The notes: generated by a model from the sequence alone, not told the origin. 64,000 bases of DNA from Allorhizobium ampelinum S4 (GCF_000016285.1 NC_011988.1:744001-808000); one strand, 5' to 3'. Counted from the first letter of the stretch, positions 8,674 through 16,928 are shown. Program-made: numbers and translations.

Positions 8674-9002
8674 ATCTATGTCTCCGTTTGCATCGTGGCC
8701 AAACCTGCACGGACATGGATCATGCCCGCGATAAAATAGTGCCACTCCCAGCAGGACGAATGAGCGCTTCGCGAATTCACATGTATCGCGAAATTTAATT
8801 TCCGAAAATTTTCTTCTGAATTTTCCAACCTGTCATTCGTCATCAAGCCAATAGATTTGACGAGATCTGTTTCAGAAAATGAATAATAAAAAATCTGATT
8901 TTCTTTGGTGTTGCTTTAAAAATATATCAGAATTTTATTGAAGTAGAAAATTATAAATAAAAACTCAGATGAAAACTGCAAAAGCGCGAGGCTCTGGAAG
9001 CA
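8674..9002. promoter_or_regulatory. Divergent promoter region of the siderophore genes
   Basis: This AT-rich 329-base stretch separates the leftward acyltransferase operon from the rightward NRPS gene and must hold both promoters. TTCGCGA (8768-8774) and TCGCGAA (8786-8792) form a perfect seven-base inverted repeat with an 11-base spacer, about 95 bases upstream of the acyltransferase. I found no TGA-N9-TCA box here, so iron control is more likely to come through the ECF sigma factor encoded at 14734. I could not assign -35/-10 elements with confidence. Confidence 0.55.
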
Positions 9003-12000
9003 ATGACAATTCATGATCGGGCAACGACGGCCGCATCAATCGCCAAACCCGGATTCGATGAGGGGCGTGCATGGCCATTATCATCGCAGCAATCACGGAT
9101 CTGGCTGTTGTCGCAGGCGGGCCATGAGGCGGTCTATGGACGTCAGTCGATCGGCTTTCGCTTCGCGTCCGTCGGGATTGGTCGTGCACACGCTGGAATT
9201 GAAGCGCTGATGCGTCGTCATCCCCTGTTAAATCGTCGCTTTGAGGTCCGGGCGGGTGGGATCGTTTATCAGTTGCTCGGCCAAAAAACCTTGCCTGTTG
9301 TTGAGTGTGTTCTGGCAAGGGATGAGGATCTGGAGGTAGCCTTAAAGCAGGCGTCCGCCGCTTATTCCGGAAGGGCGCTCGACCTGGAAAAGGATGCCGC
9401 CGGTCAATTGACGCTATTTACGGCTGGGGGGCAGGCGGTTGGTGTGCTGTTGTCCTTGCATCCTCTTATCGGCGACCGGTCGGCACTCGACCGGTTGGCG
9501 GTCGATTTTCTTGTTGGACTAGATCGGCAGGTTGATCTGGTGGGCGAAGAGGCGGGTTTGATCGAGGCCTCACATTGGTTGGCCCAGGGCGCAGCAATGC
9601 CCCAAACCTCAGATGCTGACGCCGATTTCTGGTTTCACCGGTTGGCTGCACAGGAGACGGTGGCGATGCTGCCAACCCAGGCTCCAGCGGTAGGCGTGAC
9701 CAGTTCTGATCAGCAGGCATGGCGCGAAAAACGCGTCGAGGTCGCATGCTCTGCCTCCGCATCCATGGCCGATGTGACACATGACAGTCTGGCGGCGCTT
9801 TCCATTGTGCTTCGTCGCTATAGCGGCTGCGGTACCCAGCGGATCGGGCTGGTAACGCGGCAGGCTGATTGCCCGGTTGTGACCCGCACCGAAGATCTGT
9901 TGCTCGTCACCAGCGAGATCGACGGTCGTTTGGCTCTCAGCGCGGTGCGCGAACGGCTGGGCGAGGGGGTTGCCACCGCGCTGTCCCACCGCTTGCCGTT
10001 CGAAGCGCTGACGAATGCCCTGGCGCGGCGCGACGATGGATTCGAGGCAACCAGCCTGGTTGCAACGGTGCTGGATGTGCGGCCCGCCCTGCAGGTGGAG
10101 GCCCAGGTTTTGGCCGGTCAGCCGGTCGCCGTTCTGGTGGAGCCGCCTGCGCGGCGCGATGCAGGTCTGGTGGTTACCGTTTCCGGTCTGGGTACGCAGA
10201 CATTGGCGATCCGGCTGGGCTATGATCCGCAGAGCCATAGTGATGCAATAATCGAGCGGTTCGCCCACGATCTCCGTCTGGCGTTCGAGGCTCTGCGGGG
10301 GCAGCCGGAGCAGCTGGTCAGAGCGATTGCCTTCATGCCGGCTGAAGAGCTGGATCGGCTGTCAGCACCCTATCCCGACCAGCCGGAGACTGATGATGGT
10401 ACGCCGATCCATCAGGTGATTTCAGCGCAGGCGCAGCGCAGGCCAGACGCTTTCGCGGTGGCTCAGGGCGATACGTCAATTACCCATGGCGCGCTGGAGG
10501 CCGCCGCCAACCGGCTCGCCCATCGGCTGGTCGCCATGGGAATCGGCCCGGAAGACCGGGTCGCCGTGGCGCTGAACAAATCCATTGATGCGATTATCGC
10601 CATTTTGGCGGTGCTGAAAGCCGGTGGCGCTTTTACCCCGGTCGAGCCGGATCATCCCGAGGCCCGCAATCGCCATATCCTCAGCGCGCCGGGTCTGGCG
10701 CTGGTGATTTCGCGCAGCCGCTACATCACCGATCTGCCGCGTGACATCGGCACGCCGATCCTCAATCTCGACAAGCTCGATCTATCCTCGGAAAGCACCG
10801 AGCCGCCGGTCATCGCCATTGCACCGGCCCAGCTTGCCTATGTGATTTATACCTCCGGCTCCACCGGTATCCCCAAGGGGGTGGCCGTTGAGCATGGTCC
10901 GTTGGCGCATCATTGCAAGGCGACGCTGCGCATCTATGAAATGGATGAGACTTCCTGCGAATATCCGGTCTTGCCCTTCACCTCGGATGGCGGGCATGAA
11001 CGCTGGATGGTGCCGCTGATGGCGGGTGGCGGTGTGGTGCTAACGGCGGATAAGCTGGCGACGCCGGAAGATGCTTTCGCGCTGATGCGCAGGCACGGCG
11101 TCAACAATGCCAGCCTGCCGACCAGCTATGTCAGGGGTCTTGCCGAATATGCGGCGGAAAAGGGCGGAATACCGCAGCTGCGGCTCTATTCCTTCGGCGG
11201 TGAAGCGCTATCCCAGGCGGTCTTCGATCTGCTGACCGACAATCTCAAGGCGCAGATGCTGATCAACGGATATGGGCCAACCGAAACCATCATGACGCCG
11301 ATGGTGTGGAAAATCCCGGCGGGAACCCGGTTTGAGGGAACGGTTGCGCCGATTGGCCGGGGCGTCGGCGACCGTCGCATCTATGTGCTGGATAGCGATC
11401 TTGTGCCGGTGCCGGTCGGGGTGATCGGCGAGATCCATATCGGCGGCAGCGGCATTGCCCGCGGCTATCTCGGCCAGCCGGAGCTGACGGCGGAGCGTTT
11501 CATTGATGATCCGTTTTCCGCCAATAGTGGGCGGATGTACAAGTCCGGCGATCTGGGCCGCTGGCGCGAAGATGGCACGGTAGAATTTGCCGGTCGTGTC
11601 GATCACCAGATCAAATTGCGCGGCTATCGCATCGAGCCGGGCGAAATCGAGGCGGTGCTGCGGGCTGATCCGAATGTGTCGGAAGCCGTGGTGCTGCTGC
11701 ATCAGGATAGCGGACGCAGCGCGCTGATCGCCTATGTGGTGGCTCGGGAAGACGAGGATGTGAACGTCAACGACCTTCGTCGCGCCGCCGTCACCGCCCT
11801 GCCGGATTACATGGTGCCACAGCATATCATGGTGCTCGATGCGTTGCCGATGGGGCCGAACAGCAAGCTTGACCGCAGCGCGCTGCCGCTGCCGAAGCTC
11901 CAACGTGATATCGTCCCCCCCGCCGACGACAAGGAAGCCGCCATTCTGGAGGTCTGGAAACAGATCCTTGATATCGCAGAACTCAGCGTCACCGAAAACT

Positions 12001-12986
12001 TCTTCGATGTCGGCGGCCAGTCGCTGGCGGCAGTGCGGATCGTTTCGCGGCTGAAAATGCAGCATCCGAAATGGCCGCTGACCATTGCCGACATGTTCAA
12101 CTATCCGACCGTGCGGGATCTGGCACTGGCGATGGACGAAAACCGGCAGGAGGACAAGGTCGGGGCGATCTATCTGCGCCGCGACGGCGACCGTCCGGTG
12201 CTCTATTGCTTCCCGGGTCTTCTGGTCAGCACGCGGGAATATATGCGGTTGGTGGATTATCTCGGGCCGAACCAGCCGGCCACGGGCTTCGTCTGCTATT
12301 CGCTGACGGAAACGCCAGCGCTCAGCACCAGGGTCGAGGATATTACCGCCCGCTACGCCGAAGCGGTGCGCAGCCAGGCCAAGGGACGGCCTTGCGCCTT
12401 TCTTGGCTGGTCGTGGGGCGGGCTTCTCGCCTATGAGGCAGCGCAGCAGCTTGGCAATGACGTCGATCTTCGGATGATCGGCATGGTCGATGTCTGCGAC
12501 ATGGGCGATGAATTCGCCATTGGCGTCTGGCCGCATTTCGAGCCTGGGGTGCGTGAGCGCACCCATGACGCCGTGCAACGCTGGCTAAAGGTAGCGCCGA
12601 TGCGCGAGGCCTGGTTGACGCTGATGGCGGCGATGGATGCGGAGGTTTACGAGCAATTCCTGCATCATATCGTTAAGCATAACGTGCCGCTGCCTGTCGA
12701 TGGGCCGGATATCGGCTCAGAAGAGCATATTTTCTGGGTTCTGCTCGATAACGCGATGATTTTCCGCAATTATCAGCTGAAAGCCTCGGAGTTCCGCATC
12801 CATGCATTTTCCGCTGAAGATTCGGTGACGCGGGGCCTCAGCGTCATCGATTGGCGACGCTATTCGCCCAATGCGACGGCTTGCGAATTGGTGACTGGCA
12901 CCAACCATCTGTCGATTATCGGCAAGTCCCGTTTCCATCAGCGTTTTGCCCAGCGGCTGGATCTGGCCATTCAAGTCAAGCCGTAA
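9003..12986 (+). CDS. Single-module NRPS, C-A-T-TE
   Basis: A 1327-residue nonribosomal peptide synthetase. Residues about 20-445 are a condensation domain (PLSSQQSRIWLLSQ, RHPLLNRRF, HRLPFEAL), but the catalytic HHxxxDG reads LHPLIGD around His153, so it may be inactive or atypical. Residues about 465-960 are an adenylation domain (YTSGSTGIPKG, NGYGPTET, YKSGDLGRW, NSKLDRSALP). A carrier domain follows with phosphopantetheine Ser1007 in GGQSLA, then a thioesterase with Ser1137 in GWSWGG and His1302 in GTNHLS. The adenylation A4 segment reads FTSDGGHERW, two residues longer than usual, so a substrate code cannot be assigned. One module plus TE suggests repeated use and release as a cyclic or linear oligomer, as in EntF or VbsS systems. 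GGAAG precedes the ATG. Confidence 0.92.
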   Translation: MTIHDRATTAASIAKPGFDEGRAWPLSSQQSRIWLLSQAGHEAVYGRQSIGFRFASVGIGRAHAGIEALMRRHPLLNRRFEVRAGGIVYQLLGQKTLPVVECVLARDEDLEVALKQASAAYSGRALDLEKDAAGQLTLFTAGGQAVGVLLSLHPLIGDRSALDRLAVDFLVGLDRQVDLVGEEAGLIEASHWLAQGAAMPQTSDADADFWFHRLAAQETVAMLPTQAPAVGVTSSDQQAWREKRVEVACSASASMADVTHDSLAALSIVLRRYSGCGTQRIGLVTRQADCPVVTRTEDLLLVTSEIDGRLALSAVRERLGEGVATALSHRLPFEALTNALARRDDGFEATSLVATVLDVRPALQVEAQVLAGQPVAVLVEPPARRDAGLVVTVSGLGTQTLAIRLGYDPQSHSDAIIERFAHDLRLAFEALRGQPEQLVRAIAFMPAEELDRLSAPYPDQPETDDGTPIHQVISAQAQRRPDAFAVAQGDTSITHGALEAAANRLAHRLVAMGIGPEDRVAVALNKSIDAIIAILAVLKAGGAFTPVEPDHPEARNRHILSAPGLALVISRSRYITDLPRDIGTPILNLDKLDLSSESTEPPVIAIAPAQLAYVIYTSGSTGIPKGVAVEHGPLAHHCKATLRIYEMDETSCEYPVLPFTSDGGHERWMVPLMAGGGVVLTADKLATPEDAFALMRRHGVNNASLPTSYVRGLAEYAAEKGGIPQLRLYSFGGEALSQAVFDLLTDNLKAQMLINGYGPTETIMTPMVWKIPAGTRFEGTVAPIGRGVGDRRIYVLDSDLVPVPVGVIGEIHIGGSGIARGYLGQPELTAERFIDDPFSANSGRMYKSGDLGRWREDGTVEFAGRVDHQIKLRGYRIEPGEIEAVLRADPNVSEAVVLLHQDSGRSALIAYVVAREDEDVNVNDLRRAAVTALPDYMVPQHIMVLDALPMGPNSKLDRSALPLPKLQRDIVPPADDKEAAILEVWKQILDIAELSVTENFFDVGGQSLAAVRIVSRLKMQHPKWPLTIADMFNYPTVRDLALAMDENRQEDKVGAIYLRRDGDRPVLYCFPGLLVSTREYMRLVDYLGPNQPATGFVCYSLTETPALSTRVEDITARYAEAVRSQAKGRPCAFLGWSWGGLLAYEAAQQLGNDVDLRMIGMVDVCDMGDEFAIGVWPHFEPGVRERTHDAVQRWLKVAPMREAWLTLMAAMDAEVYEQFLHHIVKHNVPLPVDGPDIGSEEHIFWVLLDNAMIFRNYQLKASEFRIHAFSAEDSVTRGLSVIDWRRYSPNATACELVTGTNHLSIIGKSRFHQRFAQRLDLAIQVKP

Positions 12987-13041
12987 TCCGGCTCTTTATT
13001 TTCCCTCCCTTTTGTTTTCAAACTCAGTCTGGAGTGCAATC

Positions 13042-14358
13042 ATGACATCCCACGTGCTCGATCTGGCGGGAGCCGGAATTGGTCCGTTCAATCTCAGCCT
13101 TGCCGCGCAGCTGGATTCGATCCCAGCGGTCACGGCGCAATTTTTTGACAGCCGCCCGGCGTTTTCCTGGCATCCGGGCATGATGCTGCCGGGTGCCGAT
13201 ATGCAGACCTCCTTCCTGAAAGATCTGGTCACAGGCACCAACCCAACCAGCCCCTGGAGTTTCCTGTCCTATCTGGTGCGCCACAAGCGCTTCTACCAGT
13301 TTTTGAATGCCGAATATGAGGCGGTGCCGCGCAAGGAATTTGCCGATTATCTGGGCTGGGTGGCCCGTGGCCTGCCATCGCTGTCCTTCGATCAAACGGT
13401 GCGCCAGGTCGATGTGGCGGATCGGCTGTTGTCCATCGATGTCGATGGCACCCGCGTTCTGGCCCGCACCATGGCGGTTGGTATCGGCAAGAAACCATCC
13501 CTGCCAGATTGGGCCGAAGGCCTGCCAAAATCGATGATTTTCCACAGCAGCGAGGCCACAGAGCGGCTCGGCGGCATCAAGGCGCGCAGGGTGGCGGTGA
13601 TTGGCGGCGGCCAGAGCGGCGCTGAAATCGTAGATGCGCTGCTTGACTTGAAAAGCGTGGCTTCGATCCAATGGATCAGCCGCAGGGCGAATTTTGAGCC
13701 GCTCGACGCGACGCCCTTCACCAATGAACTGTTCACCCCGGCCTATATGGATCGTTTCCATGGTCTGGCCGAGGACCTTCGCATTACCCATACCCGCCGC
13801 CAGCTTCTGGCCAGTGACGGCGTTTCGCCATCGACCCTGAAGAAGCTTTATCGCCGACTGTATGAGCGGCAACTGGAAACGGCAGGCAGGGATGACGGCA
13901 TGATGCTGCGTCCGCATCGCGATGTGATCGCCGCCAAGCGCAATGGGGCGACAATCGAACTCACCATGCGCAATGGTTTTGACGACGCAATCGAAACGGT
14001 TGAGGTCGATATGATCGTCGCTGCCACCGGCTATCGCTTCGAATTACCGGAATTCCTGCGCTCGTTTGAAGATCGGATCGAGCACAACAGCCTTGGGGAA
14101 CCTGTGCTCAATCGTGATTTTTCGCTCAAGTGGGATGGGCCGGAGGAAAACCGGATTTTTGTACTGAATGCCGGGCGTCATAGCCACGGGATTGCCGAGC
14201 CACAGCTCAGTCTGGCTGCCTGGAGAAGTGCCGTTATCGTCAATGCCATGCTTGGCTATGACTATTTCGATTTGGTGCAACCGCAACCTCTGGTGCAGTG
14301 GGAAAGCCAGGGGAGGGCATCCGAAATGTCTTCTCGTCTGGGGGAGGCTGCCGAATAA
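13042..14358 (+). CDS. L-lysine/L-ornithine N-monooxygenase (IucD/SidA/PvdA family)
   Basis: A 438-residue flavin N-hydroxylase. GAGIGPFNLSLA near the N-terminus binds FAD, WHPGMMLPGADMQTSF and PTSPWSFLSYL are the family's substrate/flavin segment, GGGQSGAEI (about residue 187) binds NADPH, and ATGYRFELP is the C-terminal family motif. The enzyme uses NADPH and O2 to hydroxylate the side-chain amine, the committed step of hydroxamate siderophores. The N-terminal pattern recalls IucD (lysine N6-hydroxylase), which fits the nearby IucB-type acyltransferase and LysA, but ornithine cannot be excluded. The ATG at 13042 has GGAGTG upstream, 55 bases after the NRPS stop, so both are probably one transcript. 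The product of this enzyme would be acylated by the divergent acyltransferase. Confidence 0.9.
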   Translation: MTSHVLDLAGAGIGPFNLSLAAQLDSIPAVTAQFFDSRPAFSWHPGMMLPGADMQTSFLKDLVTGTNPTSPWSFLSYLVRHKRFYQFLNAEYEAVPRKEFADYLGWVARGLPSLSFDQTVRQVDVADRLLSIDVDGTRVLARTMAVGIGKKPSLPDWAEGLPKSMIFHSSEATERLGGIKARRVAVIGGGQSGAEIVDALLDLKSVASIQWISRRANFEPLDATPFTNELFTPAYMDRFHGLAEDLRITHTRRQLLASDGVSPSTLKKLYRRLYERQLETAGRDDGMMLRPHRDVIAAKRNGATIELTMRNGFDDAIETVEVDMIVAATGYRFELPEFLRSFEDRIEHNSLGEPVLNRDFSLKWDGPEENRIFVLNAGRHSHGIAEPQLSLAAWRSAVIVNAMLGYDYFDLVQPQPLVQWESQGRASEMSSRLGEAAE

Positions 14359-14415
14359 GGCATCCTACGAAAGAGTTGAGGCCGCTTTTCGGACCCTCCG
14401 ATGAGAAAACAAAGT

Positions 14416-14460
14416 CCTATTGCATCGTACAGATTCCAACGTTCAGTACGATGCAATAGG
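14416..14460. repeat. Perfect 15-base inverted repeat
   Basis: CCTATTGCATCGTAC (14416-14430) is exactly complementary to GTACGATGCAATAGG (14446-14460), with a 15-base loop. It starts 57 bases after the hydroxylase stop. There is no U-run after it, so it is not a classical intrinsic terminator; it could protect the 3' end of the NRPS-hydroxylase message or be a protein site or remnant of a mobile sequence. Confidence 0.6.
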
Positions 14461-14644
14461 CGGGGTCAATGCTGCCGCCGCACCGCAAGGAATAGTGGCG
14501 GGCAGGGCGTGGATTGCAACGATGCTAAGGCGTGTTTTGAGTACGCCACTCCTTTGTTTTTCGCATATTGTATATTCAATAAATATTGAAAATCAGTAGG
14601 TTGATATTGATCACAGAAATGGCAAGGGTCTCTCGATTTTATCT

Positions 14645-14659
14645 TGACTCATTAAATCA
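14645..14659. promoter_or_regulatory. RirA-type iron box before the sigma gene
   Basis: TGACTCATTAAATCA matches the TGA-N9-TCA pattern described for iron-responsive RirA operators of rhizobia. It lies 75 bases upstream of the ECF sigma start. A second copy of the pattern sits before fhuF. Repression of the sigma gene by RirA-iron, with the sigma factor then switching on siderophore genes, would parallel rpoI of Rhizobium leguminosarum. The match is seen; binding is inferred. Confidence 0.5.
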
Positions 14660-14733
14660 TGTTTTCTAGTGTGCCCCGGAAATAAAGGGGGGAATTCCAC
14701 GGTTTCAATCTGGGATTTCAAGGCGAGCCCGAC

Positions 14734-15357
14734 ATGATAGCCAATATTTCGCAATCGATATGTGACGAACAGATAAAAACTGCCCTGATGAACAAGTCGA
14801 AACTCCTGGGGGCCGCGCGGCGGATTACCGGTTGTGCCTCTTTGGCGGAAGACATCGTTCAGGAAGTGCTTTTGCAACTTGTTGCAAAGCCATTGCCGCC
14901 GGATATTGCGGTTCCAGCGTCCTATATGATGCGGATGGTGCGCAATCTCGCCACCGACCATATGCGTCGGCTGCGTTATGAGCGGGGCCTGTTTGCCGTT
15001 GAGGAGGAGGGCGATAGCACATCCGATTACGGCAGCCCCGAAGAGCATTTGCGCGAGGTGGAAGCCTATCAGGCCTTCTGCTGCACCATCGAGGCTATGC
15101 CGCCCCGGACGCGTAAATTCTACGAGGACCATTTTTTCGAAGGGGTGCCGCAAAATATTATCGCCAGGCAGGCAGGTGTCTCCTGCGCCTTGGTCTGCGG
15201 TTTGCTGCGTGATGCCCATGCGCAATGCCTGGCTGCCATCTGCCCGGATGGGGTAAAATGCCGAGCCTCGAGCCGCAAAGGTAAACGCGATGCGTTGCCG
15301 ATGCCCCCTCTAAGCGAGGAGGTGCATCCGCTCTACTGCAATCGTTCGGCGGCTTGA
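14734..15357 (+). CDS. ECF sigma factor, iron-starvation type
   Basis: A 207-residue sigma-70 family factor with only regions 2 and 4, as in the extracytoplasmic-function group. Region 2 includes GCASLAEDIVQEVLLQL and the -10 reading segment MMRMVRNLATDHMRRLRYE; region 4 contains MPPRTRKFYEDHFFEG and a helix-turn-helix ending in GVSCALVCGLLRDA. The sequence style and position resemble PvdS/RpoI/VbsI factors that transcribe siderophore genes under iron limitation. No FecR-like anti-sigma gene is adjacent, which also fits that group, whose control is through iron repression of the sigma gene itself. AAGGCGAG precedes the ATG. I infer that its targets are the divergent promoters at 8674-9002. 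Confidence 0.85.
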   Translation: MIANISQSICDEQIKTALMNKSKLLGAARRITGCASLAEDIVQEVLLQLVAKPLPPDIAVPASYMMRMVRNLATDHMRRLRYERGLFAVEEEGDSTSDYGSPEEHLREVEAYQAFCCTIEAMPPRTRKFYEDHFFEGVPQNIIARQAGVSCALVCGLLRDAHAQCLAAICPDGVKCRASSRKGKRDALPMPPLSEEVHPLYCNRSAA

Positions 15358-15493
15358 CGCCGGGAGACCTCGACCGGGTTTACGATTTTGCCGTTGCGGA
15401 TTTCTGAAATGCGGGTGGCGTTATGCCTGCATTTTCTGTCTGAAACCGCAATGGCGCACCACGTTTTTACGATAAAAATAATTGAAAAGATGA

Positions 15494-15976
15494 GTGATTA
15501 TTGTGCTTGTTATTATCGAATTGACCGCCGACAAGGGTGAAATCTGCCGCGAGATCATGTCGGAACTGTCCGACTGGTTTACGGAGCCTGCGGTGATCGA
15601 TGCCTGCGCGAATGCAGCAGAGACCTTGCCGATGTTCGGCTGCCTTGACGGGAACACTGTGGCCGGATTTGTCATGCTGAAACCGCATCTGCCCGATGCC
15701 GTGGAAATCGTGGCGATCGGTACCCGCCGGGCCTATCACCGCAAGGGGGCAGGCAGGCTCCTGCTGTCAGTGGTGGAGGATTTTGCCCGCAAAGCCGGTT
15801 GCCGACTGGTGACGGTGAAGACCCTGGCACCACGTGGCAAACAGGAGCCGCAATACGAAGCCACGCGGGCCTTCTACGACCGGAATGGATTTATTCGCGC
15901 TGAGGTGTTTCCGACCCTCTGGCACGAAGATCATCCGTGTCTGATGCTTGTGAAGCCTTTGGCGGACGGGGAGTAA
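15494..15976 (+). CDS. GNAT-family N-acetyltransferase
   Basis: About 160 residues with a GNAT core: GFVMLKPHLPDAVEIVAIGT forms the central strands, RRAYHRKGAGRLLLSVVEDF is motif A with the RxxGxG/A acetyl-CoA pyrophosphate loop, and TRAFYDRNGFIRAE is motif B. The substrate is not predictable. The start is uncertain: a GTG at 15494 gives the longest form, an ATG at 15557 a shorter one that would still keep the fold. It lies 136 bases after the sigma factor gene on the same strand and converges with fhuF, so a role in siderophore tailoring or self-protection is possible but only from position. A short dyad (GTCCC 15979-15983, GGGAC 15992-15996) follows the stop. Confidence 0.78.
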   Translation: MIIVLVIIELTADKGEICREIMSELSDWFTEPAVIDACANAAETLPMFGCLDGNTVAGFVMLKPHLPDAVEIVAIGTRRAYHRKGAGRLLLSVVEDFARKAGCRLVTVKTLAPRGKQEPQYEATRAFYDRNGFIRAEVFPTLWHEDHPCLMLVKPLADGE

Positions 15977-16026
15977 TCGTCCCTAGCCGATGGGACTGTC
16001 CTGAATTCGCCTGAAATTGACAAACT

Positions 16027-16812
16027 CTAGCGACGGCCATCGGGCAGGGGGCAGAGGTCGCCACATCCGGGAACGCCCGGCAGGTTATAGCGCAGGCAGC
16101 AGACCTTGCGCTGGAAATGATCCATACCGCATTGGCGGCGGGCCAGCTTGATCATTCCAAACAATGGATTGCGACTGCCATCTGGCCAATGCTGGCCCGA
16201 GATGATCTCGATGGCTTCTTCCATCAGGTGCGGACCGGCCTGATTGCCGATTTCCTTGATGATCCAGTTGAGATAGACGGCGACATTGTTCCACATCAGC
16301 TTCGGCGCAACGCCGCAATGCCCGGCAATGAGGGTAATCAGTGGCGCGGCATGGTCGCGCAGGATCGCGTGGAGATCGTTTATCGCGGGGGCCTGGCCAG
16401 CGGGGCGGCCTGGACCTGACAGCAGGAACGCTTTTGGTTCGGCTGTCTGTGGATCGCAGACCAGCGATAGCTGGGAAAGCCCGAGTGATAATTGCCGCCG
16501 ATGCACCAGACGGTGGACCGTAGGCGCAATGGTCAGGATGCTGAAATAATAGAGCGTCCACATCGAGATTACCGCACGCTTGTCAGCGCCGGGAAACTTG
16601 CAAGTGTAGCGGGCGATAATATCGGCAAACACATCCGGGTCGGAAAGCGAGGTGCAAGGGATAATCTCGGCATCCTCAGGCGGGTCCAGCAGCAGTTTGC
16701 CGCGGCAAAAGGCAAAGCGCTCGTCGCCCGGCATGTCGGGCGACCAGTCATCGTCGATGGTGGGTAGAACGCCACGCACCAACGGCCTGGACATCTGGAT
16801 CGTTGAACCCAT
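16027..16812 (-). CDS. fhuF: FhuF-family siderophore-iron reductase
   Basis: About 261 residues of the FhuF family, cytoplasmic 2Fe-2S proteins that reduce ferric hydroxamate siderophores so that iron is released after import. The iron-sulfur site is C-terminal: an adjacent Cys pair in KVCCLRY followed by GCGDLCPLP. The spacing is CC-x10-C-x3-C, one residue longer in the last gap than the CC-x10-C-x2-C I know from E. coli FhuF. I chose the ATG at 16812 with GCGGAAAA upstream; a TTG at 16848 would add 12 residues. A TGA-N9-TCA iron box lies 81 bases upstream. Its presence supports a hydroxamate product for this locus, although no TonB-dependent receptor or ferric siderophore permease is in the window. 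Confidence 0.85.
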   Translation of the reverse strand: MGSTIQMSRPLVRGVLPTIDDDWSPDMPGDERFAFCRGKLLLDPPEDAEIIPCTSLSDPDVFADIIARYTCKFPGADKRAVISMWTLYYFSILTIAPTVHRLVHRRQLSLGLSQLSLVCDPQTAEPKAFLLSGPGRPAGQAPAINDLHAILRDHAAPLITLIAGHCGVAPKLMWNNVAVYLNWIIKEIGNQAGPHLMEEAIEIISGQHWPDGSRNPLFGMIKLARRQCGMDHFQRKVCCLRYNLPGVPGCGDLCPLPDGRR

Positions 16813-16892
16813 GGGTTTTTCCGCCGCTTGATCGATTGCTTGCTGCAACCGACCGCAGATTAGAATGGGGATTTCCAGGCGTCAAGAAAACA

Positions 16893-16907
16893 TGATGATA
16901 ATAATCA
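16893..16907. promoter_or_regulatory. RirA/Fur-like iron box before fhuF
   Basis: TGATGATAATAATCA matches TGA-N9-TCA and also resembles half of a classical Fur box (ATGATAATAATCAT has ATGAT/ATCAT arms). It lies between fhuF and the end of the AraC gene, so fhuF is the likely target. In rhizobia the iron regulator would be RirA or Irr rather than Fur. Operator function is inferred. Confidence 0.55.
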
Positions 16908-16928
16908 TATTTAACATCGGCAAGGCGA

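Larger units (their letters stand above)
14359..14733. other. Non-coding region before the ECF sigma gene
   Basis: No gene is supported. It holds a perfect 15-base inverted repeat (14416-14460), an AT-rich tract and a TGA-N9-TCA box (14645-14659) about 75 bases before the sigma factor start, where its promoter should lie. Confidence 0.6.

Noticed and set aside
8674..9002. PvdS-type promoter (TAAAT-N16-CGT)
   Set aside because: TAAAT occurs on both strands, but no correctly spaced CGT follows in either direction.
11208..12578. Long open frame opposite the NRPS
   Set aside because: It mirrors the NRPS codon pattern in GC-rich DNA, shows no family motif and lacks a ribosome site. Similar antisense frames at 36040-37746 (opposite gmaS) and 43769-45640 were rejected for the same reason.
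9003..12986. Assigning an adenylation substrate from the specificity code
   Set aside because: The A4 segment has an insertion that makes the ten code positions uncertain by eye; lysine derivatives are suggested only by the neighbouring genes.
14401..14589. 62-residue open frame before the sigma gene
   Set aside because: It runs through the perfect 15-base inverted repeat and has a composition unlike a protein.
15358..15493. Minus-strand stretch reading like an ABC ATPase tail (RISEIRNGKIVNPVEV)
   Set aside because: Too short, overlaps the sigma gene end and has no further ATPase motifs; could be chance.
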